The notes under the pieces: model-generated
Database searches by the model: none
The model's input: the letters and a program-made list of their open reading frames with translations, nothing else
What the model was told of the DNA's origin: nothing
Made by a program: the position numbers and the translations under genes
Source: an uncultured Dorea sp.
GTDB taxonomy: Bacteria; Bacillota; Clostridia; Lachnospirales; Lachnospiraceae
Direction of reading: 5' to 3'
Length of the DNA: 64,000 nucleotides
Assembly: GCA_948602995.1 (NCBI GenBank)
Contig: CAPEBR010000011.1
Location: 11,617-75,616 of the forward strand
Shown here: positions 25,434-33,949 of the stretch, in pieces
Position numbering within the stretch: position 1 is the stretch's first letter
Layout: the number at the start of each line of letters is the position of its first letter

Positions 25434-26702
25434 ATGAAGAAGCAGCCATTTGTAACGAAGACACAGTTAGAAGAGATTGTAAAGGAGTATCCCACACCGT
25501 TCCATCTGTATGACGAGAAGGGAATCCGGGCAAATATAAAGGCACTGAAGGATGCATTTTCCTGGAACAAAGGATATAAAGAATATTTTGCAGTTAAGGC
25601 AACGCCGAATCCGTATCTGATCAATATATTAAGGGAGTATGGCTGCGGCTGTGACTGCTCTTCTTATACGGAACTTATGCTGTCAGATGCCATCGGAGCC
25701 AGGGGGGAGGATATTATGTTTTCCTCGAATGACACTCCGGCAAAGGAATATGAGTATGCTGAGAAGCTGGGCGCCATCATTAATCTGGATGACATTACAC
25801 ATATTGATTTTCTGGAGGAAACCATCGGGTATATTCCGAAGACGATCAGCTGCCGGTATAACCCGGGCGGATTGTTTAAAATTAGTAATGATATTATGGA
25901 TAATCCGGGAGATTCAAAATACGGCATGACAACGGAGCAGCTTTTTGATGCGTTCCGGATCCTGAAGGAGAAGGGGGCAGAGGAGTTTGGTATTCACGCA
26001 TTTCTTGCAAGCAATACAGTAACGAATGAATATTACCCTATGCTCGCAAAAGTTCTGTTTGAGGTGGCCGTAAAGCTTCAGAAGGAAACAGGGGTTCATA
26101 TACAGTTCATTAACTTGTCCGGTGGAATCGGGATTCCTTACACGCCGGATCAGGAGCCAAATGATATCCGGATTATTGGAGACGGGGTACGCAGGGTGTA
26201 TGAAGAGGTTCTTGTACCGGCAGACATGGGGGATGTGGCCATCTATACTGAACTGGGACGGTTCATGATGGGACCGTTCGGATGTCTGGTGACAAAAGCA
26301 ATTCATGAGAAACACACACATAAGGAATATATCGGTGTGGATGCCTGTGCAGTAAACCTGATGCGGCCTGCCATGTATGGGGCTTATCATCATATTACGG
26401 TAATGGGCAAGGAAGAATCACCCTGTGACCATAAGTACGATGTGACCGGATCCCTGTGTGAGAACAATGACAAGTTTGCCATTGACCGGATGCTCCCGAA
26501 GGTGGATATGGGCGATCTTCTGGTAATCCACGATACCGGGGCACACGGATTTGCCATGGGATATAATTATAACGGGAAACTGAAATCAGCAGAGGTTCTT
26601 CTGAAAGAAGATGGAAGTGCACAGCTGATCCGTCGGGCAGAGACGCCTGCAGATTACTTTGCAACCTTTGACTGCTTTGAGATCGGAGAGAAACTAGTAT
26701 AA
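25434..26702 (+). CDS. Diaminopimelate decarboxylase-like PLP enzyme
   Basis: The 422-residue fold-type III decarboxylase has the PLP lysine in EYFAVKATPNP (about residue 51), the glycine-rich phosphate site around LSGGIG, and the C-terminal GSLCENND motif supplying the catalytic Cys, followed by DTGAHGFAMGYNYNG. LysA enzymes normally have Tyr in DxGAY; here it is His. LysA converts meso-diaminopimelate to lysine, which is the most likely role, but a related amino acid decarboxylase is possible. GGAGGAG precedes the start. It is cotranscribed with the TrmB-type regulator and ends at a two-way terminator. Confidence 0.8.
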   Translation: MKKQPFVTKTQLEEIVKEYPTPFHLYDEKGIRANIKALKDAFSWNKGYKEYFAVKATPNPYLINILREYGCGCDCSSYTELMLSDAIGARGEDIMFSSNDTPAKEYEYAEKLGAIINLDDITHIDFLEETIGYIPKTISCRYNPGGLFKISNDIMDNPGDSKYGMTTEQLFDAFRILKEKGAEEFGIHAFLASNTVTNEYYPMLAKVLFEVAVKLQKETGVHIQFINLSGGIGIPYTPDQEPNDIRIIGDGVRRVYEEVLVPADMGDVAIYTELGRFMMGPFGCLVTKAIHEKHTHKEYIGVDACAVNLMRPAMYGAYHHITVMGKEESPCDHKYDVTGSLCENNDKFAIDRMLPKVDMGDLLVIHDTGAHGFAMGYNYNGKLKSAEVLLKEDGSAQLIRRAETPADYFATFDCFEIGEKLV

Positions 26703-26717
26703 GAATCTTACTTACTA

Positions 26718-26755
26718 CAAACCCCCTGTAAATCCAAGGATTTACAGGGGGTTTG
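26718..26755. terminator. Bidirectional terminator
   Basis: A perfect stem of about 18 bp (CAAACCCCCTGTAAATCC and its complement) with an AA loop lies between the convergent decarboxylase gene and tRNA-Leu. GGGGGTTTG appears on both strands, so it can serve both. Confidence 0.85.
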
Positions 26756-26768
26756 CAGTTTAAACCAA

Positions 26769-26851
26769 TGCGGATGGCGGGACTTGAACCCGCACGAAGT
26801 CGCCCTCGTCAGATTTTGAGTCTGATGCGTCTGCCATTCCGCCACATCCGC
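26769..26851 (-). tRNA. tRNA-Leu (anticodon CAA)
   Basis: The minus strand reads as an 83-nt class II tRNA: acceptor GCGGATG pairs with CATCCGC, the discriminator is A, the anticodon loop is CTCAAAA giving CAA (codon UUG), the variable arm is long, and the T loop is GGTTCAAGTCC. The CCA end is not encoded; the next bases on the minus strand are TTGG. Confidence 0.95.
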
Positions 26852-26877
26852 ATATGTAGTGATCGGAACCGAAATTT

Positions 26878-26906
26878 ATTATATCATAGTGCTCTTAAAA
26901 ATACAA
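26878..26906 (-). promoter_or_regulatory. Promoter of tRNA-Leu
   Basis: On the minus strand TTGTAT (26901-26906) and TATAAT (26878-26883) are 17 bp apart, 27 bp upstream of the mature tRNA 5' end. Confidence 0.65.
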
Positions 26907-26935
26907 GATTTATTTTTTACATTCTTTTTTATTTA

Positions 26936-26964
26936 TTGACAATGCCATTTTATAGGAATATACT
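26936..26964 (+). promoter_or_regulatory. Promoter of the PucR-family regulator
   Basis: TTGACA (26936-26941) and TATACT (26959-26964) are 17 bp apart. The predicted start is near 26971, giving a leader of about 37 nt to the ATG at 27008. Confidence 0.7.
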
Positions 26965-27007
26965 AAATTTTACTATATGTGGCTTTTATAAGAAAGAGGA
27001 AAAGGAT

Positions 27008-28693
27008 ATGGGATTTACGGTAAAGGATATGCTGGGGATGGAGATCTTCGGGGAGGCAGTTCTTCTTAGCGGTACAGAAGGTCTGGAGAATGAGATCTTA
27101 GGTGCAACGATTATAGAGGCGCCCGATATTGTCAAATTCATTAATGGCGGGGAAGTACTTCTGACCGGATTTTATGCGTTCCAGTCCTGTAGTATTGAGG
27201 AGTTTAATAAATACATAGATGAATTATCAAAAAAGAAGGTCAGTGCGATCGCCGTAAAGCGGAAGCGTAACGTGGAGCATATAGAGGAAAAGCTTGAGAT
27301 CATGCTGCAGTATGCTAAAAGGCATGTGGTTCCTGTCTTCGAGGTTTCGTATGAGCTGTCCTTCCGGGAGATGCTGAAGCTGATTATGGAGAGGCTTTTT
27401 AGCGAGGAGGTACGCCGTCTGAAATATTTTAAGACAACCCATGATAATTTTACGGCGCTGTCCCTTTCTTTTAATTCTATGGAAAATGGGATCCAGAGAA
27501 TTTTGGACGTGTTGGAGAAGCTGATCGGGAATCCGGTGGCACTCTTTAACCAGAACATGGACTGCCTTGCCTCAACGGAGGAAATCGGATACAGATTTCG
27601 GATTTCGAGGCAGGCAGAGGAATATCAGCCACAGTTCTATTCTAACTATACCTATCTGAGGCAGAAGGTGGTTCTTCCAAAAGAGGATCAGAAAGAATGT
27701 GAGCAATATCTGGTAAGGCTTAAGGTTATGTATAACCGGAAGATGTATCTTGTGATCACAGCCTCTAGAGATTCTTTTGGAGATATGGATGACATTGCTG
27801 TTGAGAATGCTGTGACAGCACTGAAGCAGGAGCTGTTTCGGCAGCATTCTATCGAGGAGCTGGAGGAGCGCTTTCAGAATGACAGCATGAACCGCATCCT
27901 GAGCGGAAAGCTCCATACCAGGCAGGAGATTGAAAGGGATATTAAACTCCTTGGAATTCCCATGGAGGCAGATTACCGCGTGCTCATAATGAAGCTTTGG
28001 AATGAAGGAGCAGGTGACTTTGAAAAGCTGAACGACGGATTCCATTTTGTCAGCATACTGCGTGATGCGGTTGTCCGGGAGTTTGGAAATATCAGGATCC
28101 GTGATGACGTGGATAAGGTAGTGATCATACAGCAGATCAGACAAGGGCAGAAACAGGAGGAGTACCGCAGGGAGCTTAAGGATGCTGTGGAACGGATCCA
28201 GAAAAGAATTGTGAAAAAGAATAAATCACTGAAGGTGCTTGTCGGAGTGGGAAAAGAGGTTGCCGGAGTCATGAATCTGGCAGAGAGCTTTAACGAAGCC
28301 GGAGATTCCCTGGAATTTATCGGCATACTTGGGGAAAAGAGCGGGGACAGTGCTTCCCAGATTATGTTTTTTACAGATATGGGGATCTTTAAGCTTTTGT
28401 GTAAGCTTGAGGACACCCAGGAGCTTTATGAATACATTCCGGAATCATTGCAGAAGCTTTTCGATTACAAGAAGCAGCAGAGGCAGGATCTGATTATGAC
28501 GCTCAATACCTACCTTGACCGGAACCAGAACCTGACTAAAACGGCGCAGGAGCTTTTTATCCATTATAAGACAGCAGCTTACCGTATTGACCGGATTACA
28601 GAGATTACCGGAATTGATTTTGATAATCCGAGCGAGGTTCTGGCAGTGCGGATTGGACTGATTGTCCATAAAATGATAGAAAATACACGATAG
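27008..28693 (+). CDS. PucR-family transcriptional regulator
   Basis: The 561-residue cytosolic regulator has the N-terminal PucR domain (residues about 5-125; GATIIEAPDIVKFINGGEVLLT), a central GGDEF-like CdaR region (about 300-430) and a C-terminal HTH_30 domain (about 490-550; LDRNQNLTKTAQELFIHYKTAAYRI is split here between LTKTAQELF and HYKTAAYRID). PucR-type proteins control purine and ureide catabolism and other nitrogen genes. The ATG at 27008 is preceded by AGAAAGAGGAAAAGG and lies just after a strong promoter. It is followed by the amidohydrolase, oxidoreductase and etf genes that it may control. Confidence 0.9.
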   Translation: MGFTVKDMLGMEIFGEAVLLSGTEGLENEILGATIIEAPDIVKFINGGEVLLTGFYAFQSCSIEEFNKYIDELSKKKVSAIAVKRKRNVEHIEEKLEIMLQYAKRHVVPVFEVSYELSFREMLKLIMERLFSEEVRRLKYFKTTHDNFTALSLSFNSMENGIQRILDVLEKLIGNPVALFNQNMDCLASTEEIGYRFRISRQAEEYQPQFYSNYTYLRQKVVLPKEDQKECEQYLVRLKVMYNRKMYLVITASRDSFGDMDDIAVENAVTALKQELFRQHSIEELEERFQNDSMNRILSGKLHTRQEIERDIKLLGIPMEADYRVLIMKLWNEGAGDFEKLNDGFHFVSILRDAVVREFGNIRIRDDVDKVVIIQQIRQGQKQEEYRRELKDAVERIQKRIVKKNKSLKVLVGVGKEVAGVMNLAESFNEAGDSLEFIGILGEKSGDSASQIMFFTDMGIFKLLCKLEDTQELYEYIPESLQKLFDYKKQQRQDLIMTLNTYLDRNQNLTKTAQELFIHYKTAAYRIDRITEITGIDFDNPSEVLAVRIGLIVHKMIENTR

Positions 28694-28721
28694 AAGAGAT
28701 ATAGATATTCTTGTTATGAAA

Positions 28722-28764
28722 AGAGATTCCTTGTCCAATGTAGATAAAGAATCTCTCTTTTTTT
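28722..28764 (+). terminator. Terminator of the PucR gene
   Basis: AGAGATTC (28722-28729) pairs with GAATCTCT (28748-28755), followed by a run of eight T. The A+T-rich stretch that follows (to about 28860) holds several ATATCTATA-like sequences and no clear gene; it probably contains the promoter of the amidohydrolase gene. Confidence 0.75.
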
Positions 28765-28963
28765 ATCCTTTTTCACTGATGATACTTGTTAAAAAAATAT
28801 CTATAATGTAAAACATAGATAAGATTTATACATATTATCGGTGATATCTATATAATATAACGATGACCGGGTGGATAGAAAAGGAAAAGTATTGTATAAT
28901 ATGTGTAAAGGAACGTGCATAGTTGCAAAGATTGATGTGTATGAAGGGAGGAAGCACAGGCAC

Positions 28964-30199
28964 ATGAAGGCAAACGGAGAAAGAGTGGTTTCAAGGCTGA
29001 ATGAGATCTATCAGTGTGGAAAGAAGGAGGACGGCACCTATACGAGGATGGCATTTTCTGCTGAGGACGTAAAGGGAAGAAAGCTTTTTGCCTCCTGGGC
29101 AGAGGCTCTTGGGATGACAACAAGAGTAGATGAAGGCGGCAATCTGATTGCCCGTATGGAAGGTCAGGACAGCAGCCTTCCGGCAATTCTGATGGGATCC
29201 CATCTGGACACAGTTCCGGACGGCGGAAAGTATGACGGGGTTCTTGGATGTGTGGGTGGTCTTGAGGTATGTGAGACATTTAAAAAGGAAGGATATGTTC
29301 CGAAGCATCCCGTAGAGGTAATTGTTTTTACTGATGAAGAGGGCTTCCGTTTTGGAAAGGGACTCACTGGCAGCAGTGCAATCTGCGGACAGGATGCAGG
29401 AATCAGTGATTCGGAACTGGATATATACGGAGAAGAACGCGGCAGGGTTATGCAGTCCTATGGCATTACCAGTGAAGGCGTGAAAAACGCGGCAAAGGAT
29501 CCGGCCTCCGTGCACTGCTTTGTGGAACTCCATGTGGAACAGGGAGCAAGACTATACAGAACGAATACTTCAGTTGGAGTAGTATCTTCTATTGCAGGTG
29601 TGAACCGTTATGATGTGACTGTTACCGGCGAGGCAAACCATGCCGGGAGTACTGCCATGGCAGACCGTAAGGACGCACTTGTAGCAGCAGCAGGATTTAT
29701 TAATAAAATACCAGAGGTTACAACAGAACACGGCAATGAATTTACCGTTGCAACTGTAGGCACGATAAAGGTAACGCCGCATTCTGTCAATGTAATTCCA
29801 GGCACCTGCACCTTCAGCCTGGAAATCAGAGACACAGACGCCCAGATTATGTCTCTGGTTGAACAAAAACTGCAGGAGACCCTTGGGGACATCTGTGAGA
29901 AATATGGAGTTTCCTATACATTTGTCCCCACATCCTTCCATGATCCGGCTCCTATGTCTGACTGGGTAAAGGAAAACATAGAGCAGGCAGTAAAGGAACT
30001 TGGCATTGACTACAGCATCATACCAAGCGGGGCGTTCCATGATTCCCTGATTATGACAAGTGTATTTCCGACGGCAATGATCTTTGTCCCCAGTGAAAAG
30101 GGAATCAGCCATTCCAGATATGAGTACACGAAGGATGAAGATATTGAAAATGGCTGCAATGTTCTGCTTCAGACTATTTTGAATGTAGATAAAATGTAA
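28964..30199 (+). CDS. M20-family carbamoylase / allantoate amidohydrolase-like enzyme
   Basis: The 411-residue enzyme belongs to the hydantoinase/carbamoylase branch of M20 metallopeptidases, which cleave N-carbamoyl groups from L-amino acids, beta-ureidopropionate or allantoate. Metal-binding segments are visible: GSHLDTVPDGGKYDG (His and Asp), TDEEGFRFG (Glu-Glu) and ELHVEQG (His). The dimerisation insert and a C-terminal GAFHDS / HSRYEYT block are intact. The ATG at 28964 begins the conserved N-terminus, with GGGAGG 12 nt upstream. The neighbours are a PucR regulator and an amine-oxidising flavoenzyme, so the product is probably an amino acid or amine. The exact substrate cannot be read from sequence. 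Confidence 0.85.
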   Translation: MKANGERVVSRLNEIYQCGKKEDGTYTRMAFSAEDVKGRKLFASWAEALGMTTRVDEGGNLIARMEGQDSSLPAILMGSHLDTVPDGGKYDGVLGCVGGLEVCETFKKEGYVPKHPVEVIVFTDEEGFRFGKGLTGSSAICGQDAGISDSELDIYGEERGRVMQSYGITSEGVKNAAKDPASVHCFVELHVEQGARLYRTNTSVGVVSSIAGVNRYDVTVTGEANHAGSTAMADRKDALVAAAGFINKIPEVTTEHGNEFTVATVGTIKVTPHSVNVIPGTCTFSLEIRDTDAQIMSLVEQKLQETLGDICEKYGVSYTFVPTSFHDPAPMSDWVKENIEQAVKELGIDYSIIPSGAFHDSLIMTSVFPTAMIFVPSEKGISHSRYEYTKDEDIENGCNVLLQTILNVDKM

Positions 30200-30308
30200 A
30201 GAAATCAGACCGTTACGATTATGTATGCAGATAACATGACAAGTTCATGTTAAAAATCGCCTGATAAAAGGGTGATAAAAAAACAAAAAAAGAAAGGTAG
30301 GTAACACT

Positions 30309-31469
30309 ATGGCAAAGAAAAAAATCGGTATCATCGGCGGAGGTATCTCCGGAACAGCACTCGGCTATCATTTAAGCCTGTATGACGGCGAAGCTGAAGT
30401 GATTGTATTTGAGAAGGATACAATCGGGGGAGCTTCCACGGCAAAATCTGCAGGTACAGTTTGTCTGTTTGACGATTCTCTTAAGAACAGATACTGGGAT
30501 GTAAGACTTTATGGTTTCGAATCTTATCTGAAGATGGAAGAGGAAGAGAAGGGCTCAGCAGGATTTGATAAGACCGGAACACTGGTAGTTGCTACGAATG
30601 AGGAAGTTGAAAAAGTTATTAAGACCGGTATTGCACTCGCAAAAGCAGCAGGCTATACAGGAGAATACATTACAGACAAAGACCGCATCAAAGAGATCCT
30701 TCCAGATATCTCCACGGATAATATTCTGGGCGCGGGCTATACGGCTGATGACGGATATTTTGACGGAACCATGATTTCTAATACTTATGCAAAGAAGTTC
30801 CAGAAGAACGGCGGCGTTGTGAAGACTGGCGTTAAGGTTACAGAGGTTGTTGTAGAAGATAATAAGGTAAAGGGCCTGAAGACAGACGATGGTGCAGAAT
30901 ATGAGTTTGACGTAGTTGTTGACTGTACAGGACCATGGAGCAAGTTCACAGGCGAGATGGTAGGCCTTGATGTACCGATCTGGCATACAAAGGCAGAAGC
31001 TTTCTTCTTATGCCCTCCGGGAAAGAAGTTAGACTACACCTTCCCGGTGCTGAAATATCCTGAGTTCTACGGACTGAGGGCAGGAGATAACATCTTTATC
31101 TGCAAGTCTCATCTCTCCATGGATCTGAGCAATCCGATGCATGCAGGACAGTGGGATCCGGATAAATTACCGGCAACAGGCGGAACAGATGATTACTTCA
31201 TCGACTTCCTTCTTGACCAGCTTGAGGCAAAGGTTCCTGGAATCGTAGACAGCGGCCTTGTTTCCTCCTGGTTATCCTACCGTGCAGAGCCAAAGGATTT
31301 CTGGCCTATCTTAGGTGAGACGCCGGTTGAAGGCTATATGCTTTCCACAGGATTTGGTGGAAATGGTGTAATTGAGGCGCCTGCTGCAACTCGTGACCTT
31401 GCAAAATTAATTATGCGCGGCGAGAGCACACCGCTTCTGGAGAACTGGGCATTTAAGCGTCTCCTGTAG
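30309..31469 (+). CDS. DAO-family FAD-dependent amine/amino acid dehydrogenase
   Basis: The 386-residue protein has the N-terminal FAD dinucleotide motif (IGIIGGGISGTALGYH) followed by GASTAKSAGT, typical of glycine/sarcosine/D-amino acid oxidases, and the C-terminal FWPILGETPVEGY ... STGFGGNGV motif that closes the flavin site. Members oxidise secondary or primary amines and pass electrons to oxygen or a carrier. In this anaerobe the following etfBA genes suggest the electron acceptor is an electron-transfer flavoprotein. AGAAAGGTAGG precedes the start. Sarcosine, a D-amino acid or a related amine are all possible substrates. Confidence 0.85.
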   Translation: MAKKKIGIIGGGISGTALGYHLSLYDGEAEVIVFEKDTIGGASTAKSAGTVCLFDDSLKNRYWDVRLYGFESYLKMEEEEKGSAGFDKTGTLVVATNEEVEKVIKTGIALAKAAGYTGEYITDKDRIKEILPDISTDNILGAGYTADDGYFDGTMISNTYAKKFQKNGGVVKTGVKVTEVVVEDNKVKGLKTDDGAEYEFDVVVDCTGPWSKFTGEMVGLDVPIWHTKAEAFFLCPPGKKLDYTFPVLKYPEFYGLRAGDNIFICKSHLSMDLSNPMHAGQWDPDKLPATGGTDDYFIDFLLDQLEAKVPGIVDSGLVSSWLSYRAEPKDFWPILGETPVEGYMLSTGFGGNGVIEAPAATRDLAKLIMRGESTPLLENWAFKRLL

Positions 31470-31487
31470 AAAGCACAGGAAGATGTA

Positions 31488-31624
31488 ATTGATTCGTAAC
31501 TGTGAAGGTACTGGGCAGTTACATTGATGATTGTTCACAGATACCGGGCCTTTGCGCCGAATGCAGAGGTCTGGCATGAGCAGTAATATGACTCATGAAG
31601 GCCTGCACCTTTCCGGGCAGGCCA
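31488..31624 (+). other. Hairpin-rich spacer between the DAO gene and etfB
   Basis: The 179-nt gap holds three inverted repeats: GTAACTG / CAGTTAC starting near 31496, CATGAG / CTCATG near 31576-31598, and GGCCTGC / GCAGGCC (about 31600-31624), the last just before the etfB ribosome site. It may set relative expression of the enzyme and the flavoprotein, or be a cis-regulatory RNA. I do not recognise a known riboswitch class. Confidence 0.4.
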
Positions 31625-31648
31625 TTAGAAAATAATTAGGAGGAAACC

Positions 31649-32440
31649 ATGAATATAGCAGTTCTTATTAAACAGGTTCCGGTTTCAAATGATGTAACGG
31701 TAGACCCCAAGACACATGCACTCGTGCGTGCGAGCTCGGAGGGCATGATCAACCCGGCTGACTTGAACGCAATTGAAGAAGCCATGCTTCTTAAGGAGCA
31801 GACAGAAGGAAAAGTTGTTGTATTTACAATGGGACCACCGGATGCAGAGAAGTCTCTCAGGGATGCAATGGCTCTTGGATGCGATGAATCCTGTCTGATT
31901 ACAGACCGGGCTGTTGCAGGAGGAGATACGGTTGCAACGGCTAAAGTACTGGCAGCAGCAATTAAGAAATATGGCGAGTTTGACCTTCTGGTAGGCGGAG
32001 CACTGTCTGCAGACGGCGCGACCGGGCAGGTTGGAGCCATGGTAGCAGAGTGCCTTGATATTCCTCATGTTGTAGAAGCAGCAGGAGTAAAATATGATGC
32101 GGCTGATGGTGATAAGATTGTAGCAGTGAAGAAGTTCCATGATAAAAAATTAAGCATCAGGTGCGCCCTCCCGGCCATGATATCCTTTAATTTTGGCTGC
32201 AACGAGCCGCGTCTCGCAACTCTTCGTTCAAAGCGTGCAGCAAAGTCAAAGCCGCTTGTAACCTATACGAATGCGGATCTTGGACTTCCGCTTGATGAGG
32301 TGGGCATCGGAGGTTCTCCGACAGCAGTTGTAGACTCCTTCTCACCAAAGGCGGGAAGAAAGGCTCAGATGCTTGAGGGAACACCGGCAGAGCTTGCTAA
32401 GAAGCTGTATGACCTGATTGAAGAGGAGAAAGGAAAGTAG
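31649..32440 (+). CDS. etfB: Electron transfer flavoprotein beta subunit
   Basis: The 263-residue protein begins MNIAVLIKQVPVSNDVTVD, the standard EtfB start, and contains the AMP/FAD-binding TDRAVAGGDTVATAKVLA and GALSADGATGQVGAMVAE blocks. It forms a heterodimer with EtfA that carries electrons from flavin dehydrogenases. TTAGGAGG lies just upstream. It is followed 4 nt later by etfA. There is no acyl-CoA dehydrogenase nearby; the nearest flavoenzyme is the DAO-type dehydrogenase. Confidence 0.95.
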   Translation: MNIAVLIKQVPVSNDVTVDPKTHALVRASSEGMINPADLNAIEEAMLLKEQTEGKVVVFTMGPPDAEKSLRDAMALGCDESCLITDRAVAGGDTVATAKVLAAAIKKYGEFDLLVGGALSADGATGQVGAMVAECLDIPHVVEAAGVKYDAADGDKIVAVKKFHDKKLSIRCALPAMISFNFGCNEPRLATLRSKRAAKSKPLVTYTNADLGLPLDEVGIGGSPTAVVDSFSPKAGRKAQMLEGTPAELAKKLYDLIEEEKGK

Positions 32441-32444
32441 ATCA

Positions 32445-33428
32445 ATGGCTAATGGAATTTGTGTTTATGCAGAAAGTTATAAGGGTAAATTAGAGCCGGT
32501 AGCTGCAGAACTGGTTTCAGCCGCAAAGGAGATCCAGAAGACAACAGGCGAGAAGGTTCAGGCAATCGTGCTTGCAGAGGAGACGGAAAGTATTGTGGCT
32601 GAGCTTGACAAGCTTGGGGTAGAAGAGATCTATGCGGTAAAGGCAGGACGCGACTGTTCACAGCAGGATGATGCTGTAAGCCAGGCAATTGCAGAGATGC
32701 TTAAGAAGATTGATCCTTCAAGTGTTCTGATTCCGGCGACTCCGGAGGGACGTTCGATCTTTTCCAGAGTTGCGATGAAACTGGGATGTGGCATGACTGC
32801 AGACTGTACAGAGGTTCTGGTTGGAACAAAGGAAGACGGATCTTACTATATTAAACAGAATAAGCCGTCCTACGGCGAGAATGTCTTTGTAACGATTATT
32901 ACCAGAGACGGATTCTATCCGCAGATGATGACTGTAAGACCAGGTGTATATACCGCACAGGAGGAAGCGGCAGGCGGACAGGCAAAGGTGGAATATTTTG
33001 AGGATATTAAGGTCGGCGATTCTAAGATTGAGGTTATCGAAGAGGTTGTGGCAGAGGCTGAAACTGGAAGCATTTTAAGTGCCGAGGTGGTTGTTGTCGG
33101 CGGAAGAGGTGTCCTTGAGGATGACAATTTCTCACTGCTTGAGAAATTTGCTGAGAAGGTAGGCGGCGCCATCGGCGGAACAAGACCGATGGTGGATTCT
33201 GAGATGATTCCGTTCAACCATCAGATCGGGCAGACAGGACTTACAATCCGCCCGAAGATCTGTATCTCCTTTGGTGTGTCCGGAGCGATCCAGCATACAG
33301 AGGGAATTAAGGATACAAAGCTCTTTGTAGCGGTGAATACAGATGAAGAGGCTGCGATTTATGGTGTGGCCGATTATGGTATGGCAGCAGATCTGAAGGA
33401 TGTGCTGACGGAATATCTGGCACTGTAA
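32445..33428 (+). CDS. etfA: Electron transfer flavoprotein alpha subunit
   Basis: The 327-residue protein has an N-terminal alpha/beta domain and the C-terminal FAD-binding domain with GGRGVLE, GGTRPMVDSEMIPFNHQIGQTG split around the conserved R and the SFGVSGAIQHTEGIK signature of EtfA. The start at 32445 has AGGAGAAAGGAAAG upstream; an earlier in-frame ATG lies inside etfB and is less likely. A clean terminator follows. Whether this is a bifurcating Etf cannot be decided by eye. Confidence 0.95.
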   Translation: MANGICVYAESYKGKLEPVAAELVSAAKEIQKTTGEKVQAIVLAEETESIVAELDKLGVEEIYAVKAGRDCSQQDDAVSQAIAEMLKKIDPSSVLIPATPEGRSIFSRVAMKLGCGMTADCTEVLVGTKEDGSYYIKQNKPSYGENVFVTIITRDGFYPQMMTVRPGVYTAQEEAAGGQAKVEYFEDIKVGDSKIEVIEEVVAEAETGSILSAEVVVVGGRGVLEDDNFSLLEKFAEKVGGAIGGTRPMVDSEMIPFNHQIGQTGLTIRPKICISFGVSGAIQHTEGIKDTKLFVAVNTDEEAAIYGVADYGMAADLKDVLTEYLAL

Positions 33429-33449
33429 CAAACAGTTCTGTCTGTTTTT

Positions 33450-33494
33450 GAAATAGCATCTGACTTTAGACGGTTGGGATGCTATTTCTTTTTA
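33450..33494 (+). terminator. Terminator after etfA
   Basis: GAAATAGCATC (33450-33460) pairs perfectly with GATGCTATTTC (33478-33488), followed by a T tract. Confidence 0.85.
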
Positions 33495-33949
33495 TGTCTA
33501 AATTTAAAATGGAATTTCCATCACCACTGTCATTTCTGGAAACAAATCTTCCTAATCCCCAAAATAAACCATCACATACCCAAATTAAGACAATACCTTT
33601 TCGACATTATCAGAATCATTTGAATATACCTTTGATTCATCAATCGAAAAACTAGTAAATATATATGTGTGAAGGCAAGTTTGATTAAAACTATAATTAA
33701 CTTAAAGCGGTTTGTTAAGCGGAGTAATAAGCTTAATATACAAAAAACAATCCCGAGTTTTATTCACAACAGAGAAAAATATTTAGTGATTGACTTAAAA
33801 TAGAGACTAAATATATAATATAATTAATAAAAATAAAGTTATAAAAAAATTTTGATTAAATTATATTAATGTGTATTTTAGTCTGTGAAAATTATGCAGA
33901 CTGAAAAATAAATTTTTAGGGATACATATCTCTAAGGAAAGGAAGAACT
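33495..33949 (+). promoter_or_regulatory. A+T-rich gene-free stretch with the mannanase promoter
   Basis: This 455-nt stretch is much richer in A+T than its surroundings and shows no gene. A candidate promoter lies at 33790-33819 (TTGACT, 18-bp spacer, TATAAT). The leader of about 120 nt to the mannanase ATG ends in AAGGAAAGGAAG. Base composition unlike its neighbours may point to acquisition or to a curved upstream region. Confidence 0.5.

Noticed and set aside
27013..27023. TTTACGGTAAA site at the start of the PucR gene considered as an operator
   Set aside because: It lies inside the coding sequence as the FTVK codons and is single, so chance is the simpler explanation.
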